Positions 46,859 to 59,043 of a stretch of DNA of 64,000 bases are shown here, one piece after another. Below the pieces are notes generated by a model. It did no database searches and had not been told where the DNA came from. It worked only from the letters and a program-made list of their open reading frames with translations. The stretch is from Cryptomeria japonica. Taxonomy: Eukaryota; Streptophyta; Pinopsida; Cupressales; Cupressaceae. Position numbers and translations under genes: made by a program. The stretch is from NCBI RefSeq assembly GCF_030272615.1, contig NC_081410.1, positions 128,030,640 to 128,094,639 of the forward strand. Reading direction: 5' to 3'. Within the stretch, counting starts at the first letter, position 1; each line of letters starts with the position of its first letter.

Positions 46859-48415
46859 CTAGAGGCCTTCAATGACCAGGTCATCATCCTCCCAATCTAT
46901 ATCATATGGGTAAGGAGGACGAGACCAAAGCGAGACAACAACAAGGGCGACACTAGGCACCTCACCAACAATGAGAGAAAGGGACGAAGCAACATCAATG
47001 TCTATTTCCACAGGCTCGACGGAGGCAAGGGTCAATGATCTCATGAAAATCATAGACAATATTGGGATGTCCTCTAAGGAGTTGAACAAGCAAGTCTTCG
47101 TAGAGGAAGCCAGTGACTCACTTGGAGAAGATGAAACAAGAACATGACTGTCGACATCTGGAAGAGGGGCAATGACAAAATCAAGAGAAGGTGGAGACTT
47201 CTCAATCACACACACAAAGACAAGAAAAACAAAAGGCACTGAAATAGGCAAAGAAAAGGATGAGGCACATAGCTGTCAGGGTTTTCATCGTCAAAACTCT
47301 AAGATGGGGCCCTACTCAAACTTGCATTTGGGCGGGACAAGAGAAACGGGTCTCCTATCAACCGTAGCAAGCTAAAGGACCCCAGGAAAACTCTGATGTA
47401 GGAACAACTATGAAACAAGGGGAGCAAATAGAGTTGTGATGAATACCACCTGCATATGCAACATATCAATAGGTCGAGACAACATAGGTACGTCCAACAA
47501 GAAGGTAATGATGAGTGGCTCTAAAGAAGGAGAAATGAAAACCTGTACCCATTTAGGGGGAGGTTCATCAACAGGCCTCGAAGTAGTGGGAAGCAAAATC
47601 AAAGATGATGCAGAAACAAGAGCAATCGACAAAATAGGATCGGATGCGACATATTTGGATGTTGAAGATGCACCAATATATTGCAAAGCAACATCGCACT
47701 GTTGAGCCATGGCCCGTTGATAGTGCTTATTCTCACACGCACGCTAATTACGATGGAGATGAGGGCCACAAACTGAAGCTTGAGAGGACTCAGGAGAATC
47801 ATACTCCATAGGGGAGGCCTTTGGAACCATGTCAAGGATGAAAGAAGGCCCAACTGATGGAATAAGAGGTGAATCCAGGATAGGTAGTACATGCACATCA
47901 ATGGGTGCCCTACCTTGCTTTTCTCGAGTAGTTGGAGGGATAGAGGGTTCTGACACAGGCTGTGAAGCAAGAGCAAGTGGTGATGAATGAACACAAGAGG
48001 AATTCTTCCCTTTCTCATATTGAGAGGACCAAGGAATATCAGTCATGATCAAGAGATTGAAAGGAGGGCATACCGCAAACTTTGACAGCGCAGGTGCCTT
48101 TCCCTTATCTGTACTCAGTGTAGTCGCAGGAATAGGAGACACCACCAGAGGCTACACAATATTGGGCAGATACAAAGGTCTATTTGGATGAATAGGCTTA
48201 GCCTCATTCCTCAATGATGAGGGGACATGAGGCACCACCCGCTCCAAGACAAAAATAGATGGAGCATAGGTTAATGCAGGAAGAGGCAACAAATAACTAG
48301 GTTGACCTAACTTAGGGGGCAACTCCCCCGTCTTATACTGATAATATGCATGGTACATCAAGTCACCACAGGGAAGCATGGGCCCCACCAGAGTAGGCAA
48401 AAAATGATCCAGCAA
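46859..48415 (-). pseudogene. Gypsy B spacer after protease
   Basis: A run of minus-strand frames without enzymatic motifs, continuing from the Gypsy B protease: GELPPKLGQPSYLLPLPAL (about 48300), then Pro/Ser/Val-rich segments down to 46859. It resembles the poorly conserved spacer before reverse transcriptase in Tat-type elements. No reverse transcriptase follows on this strand, so the rest of pol is deleted or displaced. Confidence 0.55.
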
Positions 48416-49155
48416 ATAATCCCCACAAGCTACTAAGGGTCAATATCCAGTATCCTAAATGACATGCACTGAACCCTCATGAGGGAACTTGAGGCATTTA
48501 TGAATCACTAAAGGGACTGCATACATAGAAATCAACCAGGGAATGCCTAGTTCTACTCGGAATAGGTTCGACTCAAGAATGATTACAAATGTCAATGAAA
48601 CAACCTTGGGTCCAACGAGGACCGTCAAGGTGATACTGCCCAAAGGAGGGATAGAGAAACCATGTGTCCTTAGTGTTACTCGACATTCGTCATATGCAGG
48701 CCTATGCCAACCGTTCATGAATAGATTCTCCTCCAGAATGACATCGACTCTGAATGATGGGTCAACCATCACACCCATGACAATTTGATCGTTCAATTTA
48801 GCAGGGATGTAAAGAGTAGACTCTACACAATACGAGGAATCCAAAGGGGTGAATGATAATGACACATCAGACACCTTCCCCTTCTGGATAGGAGGCGAAT
48901 AGATAGTAGTGATGGTGACCATGTTCACAAATGGGCCATCATCCAAAGGAGGATATGATGTAGAAATAAAATTTGTTGAATACAGGGGAAATGGATCAAT
49001 GTAAATCTACAAGTCATTCTTGGTCTTATCAACAGATTTGTTTGACTTATGTTTCTGCACATCAACTTTAATCGCACCACTATTGATGTGGTCTTAGACA
49101 ATATTTCGAAGACGATAACACTACTTAGTGTCATGACTAGGTACATGATGATAAT
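48416..49155 (-). pseudogene. Gypsy B: end of gag and aspartic protease
   Basis: The gag knuckle region NYHHVPSHDTK and YRLRNIV lies at about 49155-49060, directly at the Copia B insertion point. Protease follows in the frame ending at 48455: MVDPSFRVDVILEENLF in place of the usual Asp-x-Gly active site, then LGIPWLISMYAV and CLKFPHEGSVHVI, the Tat-type C-terminal signature. Several TAG/TAA stops interrupt the linker. This is the downstream half of the gag that resumes at 55018. Confidence 0.75.
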
Positions 49156-50435
49156 TGTTGAGAATGGGTGTCTCAAACTTATTGGTTGAAATCTCGATCT
49201 AATGGCATTTGGTTTCTACAATGAGCAGTTCAGTATGTCACCCCTAGTTGTAAGCCAAATTCATAGTCCTCCACCAAGGCTACACAGGATGGCGACGAAA
49301 AAAATGAAATTGATTCTTTCTTCACCCCATGCAAGCCGAAGGTAAAGGCAAATGAGGTCACAGGATAGCGGGGAGAAAGGAGACTAGGTTTCCCCCACCG
49401 ACCCGTGAGGCATTGAGGAGCATAAAGAAAAGATCGCGAGATAGTAGGGAGAAAGGAGTCTTGGTCTCCCATGCCAACTCGTGATTAAAATAGAAAGAAG
49501 CAAAAACATTATGGGCCAACAAGGGAAGTGAGGAGGTCCTCTTCCCTTCCACCCCAAAAAGGTCATGGATGAAGTGCGAGCTACCGGGATAAAGGGGAAG
49601 CGAGGAGACGTTGTTGAAGTCTTGGTTACGAGTAGACTTTTTCGTGAGACTCTAATGTTCAATAAGACATTTCAAGAAGGATGTTGAAGACATACTCTTG
49701 GTCGATAAGACCATTTTGATAATACATGAGGATTGTCTGGATGATACAGTTGATTTCGATAAGACATTGAAGTTCGATGAGAGAATTCTAAGTCATTGTC
49801 GAAGGTGAATCTCTTGCCAATAAGCCATGAAATATGGTGGGACCTCGATGGACTCATGCCGACCTGTTGAGTAGTCTGTCGATGGTTGGTCCAAGCTGGA
49901 GCTTTGGAAGTTCGTTGTGAATACTTCGTGTCTATTCAACAGTTTGAAAAGTCCAACAATTGGAGCCATGGAAATTGAAATGAATCGCTTTCTGGACTGA
50001 GGAATAAATTTCTGAAAAAATGATTGCAGATGTCGTTCGAGTGTTGGAAGGTGATCGAATGGTGGTTTTGTTGGATGTCGGAGTTGTAGAATGTTGAGCC
50101 CGTGATCTATGTGGATGTAATTCAATCTGGAATGTGTATGTTGCCTGAACAAAGACTGTGAATGTACACCTGAGAGAGAATAATTTGTAACTTGTATGTA
50201 ATAAATATTTTACTATAATACAAGTGATTCTTCTTTGGTGTTGGTTTTTTCACCTGTAAGGGTTTTCCCATGTAAATTTTGTGTGTTATTTATGCTTGTG
50301 TGTATCTTTTGTTTATTCTTGCATTCAAGAAATGTGCATCTTAATGACTGTAATTAAAATTGAAAGTCACCTCTGCTTCTCTCCTCTTTGAATTTAACAC
50401 CATGGAAGGAATTTTCATGTTGTTCTTTCCTTAGA
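49156..50435 (+). repeat. 5' LTR of Copia B
   Basis: 1280 bp from TGTTGAGAATGGGTGTC to ...CTTTCCTTAGA; the final CA has decayed. It aligns with 53768-55012 along its length, with many substitutions, indicating an old insertion. Confidence 0.85.
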
Positions 50436-50437
50436 AG

Positions 50438-50449
50438 TGGTATTAAATC
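50438..50449 (+). promoter_or_regulatory. Degraded primer binding site of Copia B
   Basis: TGGTATTAAATC, three changes from the initiator methionine tRNA site TGGTATCAGAGC, two bases after the LTR. Confidence 0.65.
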
Positions 50450-50550
50450 TTTCCTAGTGTGTTATCCTTGTCGGTAGGATGAGTTATTTGTGTTAATTCT
50501 ATTGTGGGAGTTTTGCAAAGAACTTGTGTTTTGTGAAATTGTAGATTGAG

Positions 50551-51366
50551 ATAGCGAACACATTAGGGAGAGTAAACATTGATAAATTTAATGGTGGCAA
50601 CTATGAGTTATGGAAACTCGAGATGGAAGACTTGTTTGTAGATAGAGACCTTTAGGTTGTAGTGTCTGAAACCAAACCATCCGACATGAAATGGGAAGAT
50701 TAAGATCTCACAGATAGGAAAGCCAAAGGCCTCATTAGACTCTATCTTGCAGATTTTGTTATGTTGAATTTTCATGAGGAGAAGACAAAAACTACTTTAT
50801 GGAAGAAGCTTGGTGACATTTATCAGGGAAAGTCTCTATTGAACAAGTTATTCCTAAGGAAAAAGTTGTACTCCTTGAAGATGAACGGAGGTACACATGT
50901 AGAAGACCATCTGAATACTTTCAACATGATTGTTGCACAATTAACTTATGTGGGTGTAACAATCAGTGACAAGGATCACTATATGCTTTTGTTATGTTCC
51001 TTTCCTGACACATGGGATCATCTGGTGATGGCTATTGGAAGTACAATAACCACTTTCATGATGGAAGATGTGGTTGCCTCACTGCTATCAGAGGAAGCAC
51101 AAAGGAAATCTTCTGAGATGGTTAAAGATGCTCTGGTTGTGTGGGGAAGATCAAAGGAAAAAGGCAAGCAAAAGGACAAGAGGTTCAAATCCAAGTCACA
51201 TGGGAGATCAAAGTCTCCGAGAAAGAATTCTGAGGTGAGATTCTGGAATTATGGGCAAACTGGCCATATTTGCAAGGATTGTGAGGAGAAGGGAAAGAAG
51301 AACGCTTATGACTCCGAGTCTTCTCAGAGTGATGTTAGTGCTTGCAGTGCTGCCTTGGCAACATGA
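50551..51366 (+). pseudogene. Copia B gag
   Basis: UBN2-type gag: DKFNGGNYELWKLEMEDLF (about 50581), LRKKLYSLKMNGG, then a basic stretch and a zinc knuckle. The likely start ATG reads ATA at 50551. A TAG (near 50653) and a TAA (near 50701) interrupt the N-terminal part; the frame is intact from 50761. The knuckle reads FWNYGQTGHICKDC, with the first two Cys ligands replaced by Phe and Tyr, so it cannot bind zinc normally. Confidence 0.85.
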
Positions 51367-53756
51367 CATCTCAATAGAAGTGAGTTTTGGTATTGAGTAC
51401 TTTGGTCATTTTCTTGGAAAGCTTCATGATGGTGCAGTGTTGCATTTTGGAGCTTAGCATAAATTGATCATGAAGGTGCTTTGGAATACCAAGAGACTTG
51501 TGGATTTGTTGAAGAGCTATTTTCTAGGTTGTTACTAGATGAGATAGTTGCAGTTCTACATGGATGCTTTGTGCATGGTGAGAGGAGGTGAGATTATTTC
51601 TCTACATGGGGACGTTAATAGTGATTAGTCACTCAACATTTTTGTGGCAGTGTTTTGTGGGTTCCTTGACTATGGTACTCAATGTGGACATGATTGGCAA
51701 AATTGATCTATGTTTGATCTGGTGCTTAAGTCAAGTTTGTCTGCATGAATATTCTCTTTGATATCTCATTCTGCATCTGGCTAATGTGATAGTGAGTTTA
51801 TATGTAGTTGTTTAGATCTTCGGGTTATGTGTTTCTGTGGGCTGATCACCAATTCAGTTGCAGTGGGATACCTCACATGTGGACTGCCTATATCCACGAG
51901 GTCTGATTTAGTGCTTATGAAGACTTGTTAGGTATCCTTGTCTGTGGTCACTTGTGCATTGGTGTGGTTGCTTTGAGATAAGAGGATGGATGATAAGTGA
52001 GTGCCTGGATAGTCGGTTATGGGGTCCTGTAGCACATGCATTTCCTTGGTTTGGAGATCTTGGTTTCACTTGGTATGACTAGCAGTACACCTGTGTGCGT
52101 TGACCTGGAAGATTTTCAGATTTGGGAGATGGTGTGTCATGATGCTTGGAGAGCTTGGTACCACAGATCACTGAGAGATTTAGCAATGATTGCTTATTCA
52201 CTATTAGATGGTGATCTTCTTAGTGTGCAAATGTTTGGAGGACGCCTTAGATCTTGTTGCTGCAGAAGGGTCTTTAACATTTGGTGGTACATTTGTAGGA
52301 GATGGTTATCTTTATGATGTGTTGACATGTCGAAGGCTCAAGGAGTCCTTGTTTGAGGTGTTGGTTATGCTTGACAGGTGATGTTGGTTTAGATCATGAT
52401 GGTGTTATATCTTGGTACACTCTTTATACTGGTTTAGAGTCTGGTATGATACATTACTCAGATTGAGACCATGGTATGTTCACTTGGAGCGTGTGATCTC
52501 CTAAGAGGAGATGGTAAGATCACAATGTTGTGATGGGTTCGTGATTCTGCAGATTGGAGCTTTGATAGTGGTCTAGTGAGTTCTCTTTGTATTGGGTGTG
52601 TTGGTCATATGTATGAGAACTTCATGGGAATGTAGAGATGCATTTGGATTCTGGTAGGGATTGATCAATTGTTGGTACTCATGGTTACAAAGAGACTTAG
52701 GTAAGGCTGTAGTTCTCTTGAGATGAGAGATGTATGTTGAGATGATTACTCTTGATGAGATTTTAGCTAGAAGTCAAAGGAGCCTACATCTTGGTTGAAT
52801 GTGACTTCAACAAAGACCTATGAGTAGATTCCTCTTGGCTAAGTCATGATGGCTTGGAAATCTTGGAGGGGCATTCACAATCCCCACTCTTGGTCTACTC
52901 GACAATTTATCACTTGAGAGGTATTGCCCATTGTTTCTCAGGTGCTTTATGTTTTTTCTTTCATACTCATGGATCTTGAGCTAAAGTTAGATAGTTCTAG
53001 ATGATTCATTGTGAGATATGGATAGCATGTTTATCTCCTTAATATAGGAGATGATAGTGGGCTGATTTCCTGAAATAGGAAATGAAATAGTTTGATCTTC
53101 TCTTGGGATTGTAAAGAAGATCTTACTTGTCACAACTGACACTTAGAGGTGTATGTAGAAGGACGTGCTACATGTTTATGGTTTGTAAATTTATCTCTTT
53201 GGTTTTTTGGTGATCTTCCTGGATGTTTAGATTCACTTGGCATTTGATGTGAGATTTTGTATGGAGCTGCAGTGATCACTAGTTTGTGGTCATATGTTGT
53301 CACTTAAGGGATGGCATGGAGGTTCTTGTATCTCGTTCTTCTGTAAGATGTGGAGTACTTGGAAGAACTATGTGAGACTTGTTGAGAGAGGTGTTTCTTG
53401 CAACCGTGTTGTTTACATGATGTTCTTATCTTTGTGGATGGTCCTTGGTACATGGTTACTTTGTGTATGTGTTGTGATTGGTAGACTTTGTGTGTTTTTA
53501 TTATTATTTTCAGATTTAGCATTACCCATGCAGTGGGAGTTTCCAGATGTATTTAGTCTTCATTAACTGGTTTGCACATGGAGCTTGTGGTTGTTGATTG
53601 TGGTTGTGGTATGTGAGATTGGATTGTTAGCACTTGTTGTGGGTGCTATTTTCCAATCCTGTGGGTTTTTCAATTGGAAAGGAGTAGTATTTTTGGCTCT
53701 TGTTCTAGCTAATGTTCAGTCTTGAATGTTCTAGAGATACCAGTAAGTTCTTCGTC
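51367..53756 (+). other. Non-coding internal region of Copia B
   Basis: 2.4 kb, G/T-rich on the plus strand, no frame over about 95 codons and no trace of protease, integrase or reverse transcriptase motifs. It sits where pol should be. Either pol was replaced by unrelated sequence, as in non-autonomous derivatives, or it has decayed beyond recognition. The relative health of gag favours replacement. Confidence 0.6.
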
Positions 53757-53767
53757 AAGTGGGAGAA
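53757..53767 (+). promoter_or_regulatory. Polypurine tract of Copia B
   Basis: AAGTGGGAGAA directly before the LTR start TGTTGAG, the classic plant Copia arrangement. Confidence 0.88.
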
Positions 53768-55012
53768 TGTTGAGAATGGGTGTCTCAAACTTACTGGTTG
53801 AAATCTCGATCATATGGCATTTAGTTTCTACAGTGAGCAGTTCGGTATGTTGCCCCCAACTGTTAGTTGAAGTCATAATCCTCCACCAAGGTTGTGCGAG
53901 ATGGCATGGAAGAAAAGGAAATGGATTCTTTCTTCACCCCACACAAGCTAAAGATAAAGGCAAATGAGGTCGTGGGATAGCGGGGAGAAAGGAGATTTGG
54001 TCTCCCCCACCACCCCACGAGGCACCGAGGAGCATAAAGAAAAGGTCGCGGGATAGAAAGGAGAAAGGAGTCTTGGTCTCCCTCACCAACTTGCGAGGAA
54101 ATTAGAAAGAAGCAAAAACATTATGAGCCAGCAGGGGAGGCGAGGAGGTCCTCTTCTCCACCACTCCACGAGAGATTTCAAAAGGTCATGGATGAAGTGC
54201 GAGCTAGCGGGATAAAGGGGAAGCTAGGAGACCTTGTTGAAGTTTTGGCGACGAGCAATATTTTTAGTGAGACTTTGATGTTCGATAAGACATTTCAAGA
54301 AGGATGTTGAAGAAATATTCTTGGCCGATAAGGCATGAGGATTGTTTGGATGATATAGTTGATTTCAATAAAGCATTGAAGTTCAATGAGAGAGTTCTAA
54401 GTCATTGTCGAAGGTGAATCTCTTGCCAATAAGCCATGAAATATGGTGGGACCTCAATGGAATCGTGTGCTGACCTATTGAGTTGTATGTCGATGGTTGA
54501 TCCAAGGTGGAGCTTTGGGAGTTTGTTGTGAATTCCTTGTGTCTATTCGACGGTTTGAAAAGTTTGACAGTTGGAGCCATGGAAATTGAAACAAACTACT
54601 TTTTAAAAAGAGGAATAAATGTTTGAAGTAATGGTTGCAGATGTGGGTCGATTGTTGAAAGGTGATTGAATGGTGGTTCTGTTGGATGTTGGAGTTGCAG
54701 AACATTGAGCCTATGTCTATGTGGATGTAATTAAATCTGGAATGTGTATGTTGCCTGAACGGAGAGTGTGAATGTACACTTGAGAGAGAATAATATGTAA
54801 CTTGTATAAAATAGGCATTTTATTGTAATACAAGTGATTCTTCTTTGGTGGTGGATTTTTCACCCGCAAGGGTTTTCCCATGTAAAGTTTGTGTGTTCTT
54901 TGTGCTTGTGCATATCTTTTGTTTACTCTATCATTCTGGAAATGTGTATCTTAATGGCTATAATTGAAATTGAAAACTGTGGAAGGGGTTTCCGTGTTGT
55001 GTTTTCCTTATA
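53768..55012 (+). repeat. 3' LTR of Copia B
   Basis: 1245 bp, homologous to 49156-50435, ending ...TTTTCCTTATA where CA is expected, then GTAAT. Confidence 0.85.
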
Positions 55013-55017
55013 GTAAT

Positions 55018-56841
55018 GGAAATTTTTTGATCCATTGTACTAGCGTGGATAGGGTCTGTTATCGGGAAACCGTCAAACCTCAGGAAGGGTAATTAGATTG
55101 TCTTTTAACAATCGTTGCATTATGCTTAAGTAAGAGTCATTCAATTTAGTGAATGTTCTATTTTGTTGTGACCTGGCAAAATTTTGATCCATTGTACCAG
55201 TGTGGATAAGGTCTATTATCGAGCAACGGTTGAACCTCAGGAAGGAAAATTAGGTTGTCTTTTAATAATCGTTGCATTATGCTTACGTAAGAGTCAATCA
55301 ATTTAGTGAACGTTCTATTTTGTTGTGACCCCTATGTAGCAACCATTGAAGTAACAACCACAACATTAGCTACAACTTTGTTCTTTCTAAACCCTTCCAT
55401 GGATGTGCCTACGAAAGGCCCACCACGAGGGTTCGAAGTAGAATCCCGAATTGCATCATGGTGTGCTAGTAATCTGTGAATGCAGAAAACATATTGGCAA
55501 AGTTTTGATAATGGTTAAGAGATAGCTTCTCCCTCAATGTTGGTTGCAGATTGCTAATGAACATCCTATACAAATCGCTATCTGGGAGGACAAAGGGGAT
55601 CCTAGTAGATATCGATTGATATCTTGAGATAAAATTAAAACCTTTTCATTAGATTTTTGCTTACAGTGAACAAGGTCAGCGATCGTGACCCTGTTGCCAA
55701 TGTTAGCCTGAAACAATTTAAGGAATAGATCCATAAGCTGGTCGAAGGTACATATAAAATGATCTGGCAAGGACCTATACCACTCTAACGTGGTTCCCTT
55801 AAGGGACCCCAAGAACAATTTAAGCAATACAAAGTCCAGGTTGTGGTATATGCTACACATGGCCATAAAAGAATCAATGTGCACATCAGGGTCCCCATCA
55901 CCATTGAATCTGTTAAACTTCAATGATTCATCCGTAGGAGGAATTATGGTGTTTAGGATAGTAATGTCAAGGGGACTCTTCCTATAATATGTAGGCATAG
56001 ATGATTGATCAGATGTAGAGGCCAACTTTGTAAGCTATGACTATAACTGCCCCATGTTTTGTAAGATATTGTTAAAAATAGGATTAGAAAGTGAAGGGGG
56101 CGGAGGTGTGCTATATGTACCACCACCTCCACCAACACCTCCAAGAGGACCAATGTCATTGACAGATGTAGTGCTTGTGCTGACCATAGAGATATGAGCT
56201 ATAACAGAGGCAAGGGTCAAGCCATTAGGCATACTTGTGTAACCCAAGGGAGTGGATGAGGCATTGATGCTAGGAATAGTGGGTCCAAGATAAACCATGT
56301 GTACCATCAAACCAGACATGTTAACACCAATTTGAGAACCACAAGTGTTGGATTGGCCATCCTAGGGAGAGGCACCAGCAAAAGACACGTGGTTCTTGAC
56401 AATCGTAGATAATGCCCTCAACATCTCCAGGCCTCTTCTATCTAAGATCAACATGTCTCTCAGAGTGCTTACAACATTTTCAACCTAGGGGAGGACATTC
56501 TCTCAATTCAAGAAACCCTCAGAGTCTCTTAGATTCTATTCTAGCATGTTAATTTGTTTGAAATCAATGGTAATAGCTGAATCATGATCAACAATAGTAG
56601 GACAAGATGGAGGAGAATTCCTTGGAGAATTGTTCAGAGAGTTGTTTCACGAATCAGGTGGAGAAGGAAGCCCTCTCAAAATTGTCTTAAGAGGGTGAGA
56701 AGCTAGGAAATCATTCGAGTCGGGAAGCTGGTTGCTAAACATTGGACCCGACCTAGAAGGACTGTTGCAATTTGTTGGAATGATCTTTCTAGCAGTCCTT
56801 CTCACAACAACTCTCATGGCAGTCTGGGTCGTAAAGCTCAT
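55018..56841 (-). pseudogene. Gypsy B gag, N-terminal and central part
   Basis: One minus-strand frame from ATG 56841 to about 55534 with several stops. The N-terminal part is Ser/Pro-rich with a Gly run near 56115. The gag domain has KFNRFNGDGDPDVHIDSF (about 55915), LFLGSLKGTTLEWYRSL, LPDHFICTFDQLMDLFLKLF and CKQKSNEKVLILSQ. Past 55534 the frame is shifted and enters a 167-bp tandem duplication. The remaining gag continues at 49155 beyond Copia B. The lineage is the same broad Tat type as Gypsy A, but the sequence is a different family. Confidence 0.8.
55023..55352. repeat. 167-bp tandem duplication in Gypsy B gag
   Basis: Two diverged copies, anchored at GATCCATTGTAC (55029 and 55196). 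Both contain CGTTGCATTATGCTTA and TTCTATTTTGTTGTGACC. As 167 is not a multiple of three, the duplication breaks the gag frame. The copies differ at many positions, so the event is old. Confidence 0.88.
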
Positions 56842-56847
56842 GGACAA

Positions 56848-57001
56848 GATTCACAACACTTTGACCACACTACTAGGATGTCGCAATTCTATAGCACTTT
56901 GTGATAAACAAAGTCATTTAAAGTTTGTTTCAAGGTTGAAATATGTTTTTTTTTTTAATTTGCCTTAGATTTTAAATGCAGTTAAGAAGACTAAAGGAAA
57001 T
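56848..57001. other. Short remainder between Gypsy B gag and Copia C
   Basis: Probably Gypsy B leader, cut by the Copia C insertion. The last five bases, GAAAT, would be the left target duplication of Copia C; the right one is outside the window. Confidence 0.4.
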
Positions 57002-57449
57002 TGTTGGTGTAAATAAATATTCATTATGGATATTATTACACTTTACTTAAGTTAATTTAGGATAATGCATCTCTTCGTAGTTTGAATTTGAGACACTTAG
57101 GGAAGTGTGCACATAGGGATAGAGCTTGTAGGAGAAATTCCACCTTTTGTGGTCTTATTTTGCTGTTGCACTCCACATTCGATGGGTCATCCACCTCTTG
57201 TGAAATATTATATTATTTCTCCTATCTACCCCTAGTATTTCTTACCTACCCTTGTTTCTCATTGAGCCACATGTCATGATTGTGTGCTCGTACATCCATA
57301 TGGCCTTGCCTATATAAGCAGGCCTATATTCATTGTATTGGTTAATCCAGTTGATCATTTGTATATTGATGAGAATATAGTTTGTTCTTGTCATTCTTTT
57401 GTCTCTCTTTTATACTTTTCATTATGCCCTTGATCTTGGCAAAATCTCA
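57002..57449 (+). repeat. 5' LTR of Copia C
   Basis: 448 bp, TGTTGGTGTAAATAAAT to ...GCAAAATCTCA. TATA box TATATAAG at 57311-57318. The partner LTR lies beyond the window. Confidence 0.85.
57311..57318 (+). promoter_or_regulatory. TATA box of Copia C
   Basis: TATATAAG followed by CAGGCC, about 130 bp before the LTR end. Confidence 0.65.
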
Positions 57450-57451
57450 GA

Positions 57452-57463
57452 TGGTATCAGAGC
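57452..57463 (+). promoter_or_regulatory. Primer binding site of Copia C
   Basis: TGGTATCAGAGC, perfect match to the initiator methionine tRNA-type site, two bases after the LTR. Confidence 0.95.
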
Positions 57464-59043
57464 CATTGGGGCTTCATTGATTGGTTTTTGGAGACATTTT
57501 GGAAGGCTTCTATTTTTGGATCTAAGGAACAAGCATTTTTTGGAGGCACCTTAGAGCATTTTCGACCTCACCATTGCGTCCGGGAGGCTGTTTCTATAAA
57601 AATCGAGTATAAACTCGACCATTTTTGGTAAAATCGACTTTTGGGAGTGGAGGAATCTTTTGCCCAATTTGGGCGGTACGATACGGAATTTTTGGATTTA
57701 TAAATATATATATATATATTCCTCTGAAAATTTTTTCCCAGTCTTTTGAAAAAAAAATTTTGAAGTAAAAAAAAATATAAAAAAATTCAGAAAAGGTTTC
57801 TTTTTTTCAAAAAAAAGAAAAAAAAATTGGTTTTTGGGGGTCCGAAGACCTTCCCCCTGCCCCATCATACCTTTCTTGCAGGCTTCATCAGACCCGTAGC
57901 TGCCTTGACAGTCATGTCATGCAGCACCAGCTCTGGCCACCCCCGCAGCTCCTCGCACAGGCTCCGGCAGCCCCGAAGCCACCAGCTTCGGCAACCCCGA
58001 GATCACTGACCACTGGCAGCTCCGGCCCCGGCAGCCCCGTCCTCCGGCACTGCCCACCGCTTTGCGCTATCGTTTCTCCTTGCCGCTTCCCTGCTCCATG
58101 CTATTGCTACTTCACGCTATCTCTGCCTCCATTGTCAGCACCACCCGCCTGCTGCCACCGCCGACCGCGCAGGCTTCGTCCTTTGACACCTTCTAGCCTC
58201 GAAACCTTCCGCCAGCAGCCGCCTAGATCGCCGAGTCCTGTTGGCCCAGCCGTCGCTGACCAACTTCCGGCTGTTGGATTCTGGCGACCACCGCCGGCAA
58301 CCGGGCCCTTCCGTCGGCCACGTCACCCGACAGCTGGACTCGCCTGTCTAGTCAGCACTGGACCCACCTCTGAGCACCACGCATGAGCCTAGTCACCTGC
58401 CACATCAACAACTATGCCCAGTCAGCGCCACCTGACATTTTTTGCACAGTCAGCACCCAGTCAACATTTTTCGGAAATTTTCAGACCCCTCTCTGTTGAG
58501 TTGTTTGGTTTTTTGGGACAACTTTGGAGGCTCATAACTTGCTCAAATTTTCTCCTTTTTGGGTACAATTTTTTTTTATTTGGGCTAATTTTTTGTGCTC
58601 TTCGCAGTGGTGTGGTTATTTTATGATTTTGGTGCACAAATTTTTTGGAATTTTTGTATTCTTTCTATTGTACCTGTCCAATCCTCAATTCTGCAACTTC
58701 AAAGGCCTCGTTTGAGCTCATACGACCTCCTTTTCAGGTGCCGTTTTTTTTAAAGTGCATGTTTTTTTTGTTCACTTTCATAATCTATGATAAAATTTCA
58801 GATATTTTGAGTGGAAATTGTACTTTCAGATATTGTTCTTATTTGGCCTATTTGGTACTTGTAAATTGCTTAGATCTTAGTTTAGATCTCTTGCACTATT
58901 AGTTTGAGTTTCTTTTGGCCTTATTGAGGTAGTTGTAAAATTGAAATCAGAAGTTCACTTTCCATTTTTTGCAAGTGGCCAATTGTACACGCACTAAGTA
59001 TAAAGTGCCAAATCATCACTTTTGGGGGGGGTTCTTTGATTGA
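57464..59043 (+). other. Copia C leader with a GC-rich segment
   Basis: The first part is AT-rich, with (TA)n at about 57703-57720 and long A and T runs to 57830. 57890-58440 is strikingly C-rich (CCGCAGCTCC, CCGGCAGCCCCG) and open in one plus frame (57919-58386) giving a Pro/Ser/Arg-rich chain without known motifs. 58440-59043 is T-rich. Nothing here belongs to the usual Copia coding set. The GC-rich piece may be captured host sequence. Confidence 0.6.

Larger units (their letters stand above)
49156..55012 (+). mobile_element. Copia B: gag-only Copia-type element nested in Gypsy B
   Basis: 5' LTR 49156-50435, PBS at about 50438-50449, gag 50551-51366, a 2.4-kb non-coding internal part, PPT 53757-53767 and 3' LTR 53768-55012. 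Flanking 5-mers ATAAT (49151-49155) and GTAAT (55013-55017) differ by one transition. Joining the flanks restores the Gypsy B gag frame across the site, which confirms both boundaries. No integrase or reverse transcriptase remains, so movement would have needed a partner element. Confidence 0.88.

Noticed and set aside
51367-53756. Cryptic envelope-like or pol remains in Copia B
   Set aside because: I looked for DSG, integrase and YVDD-type motifs in the short frames and found none.
57919-58386. 155-codon Pro-rich frame as a new Copia gene
   Set aside because: Composition alone keeps the frame open in C-rich DNA, and there is no known motif. Reported only as an unusual segment.
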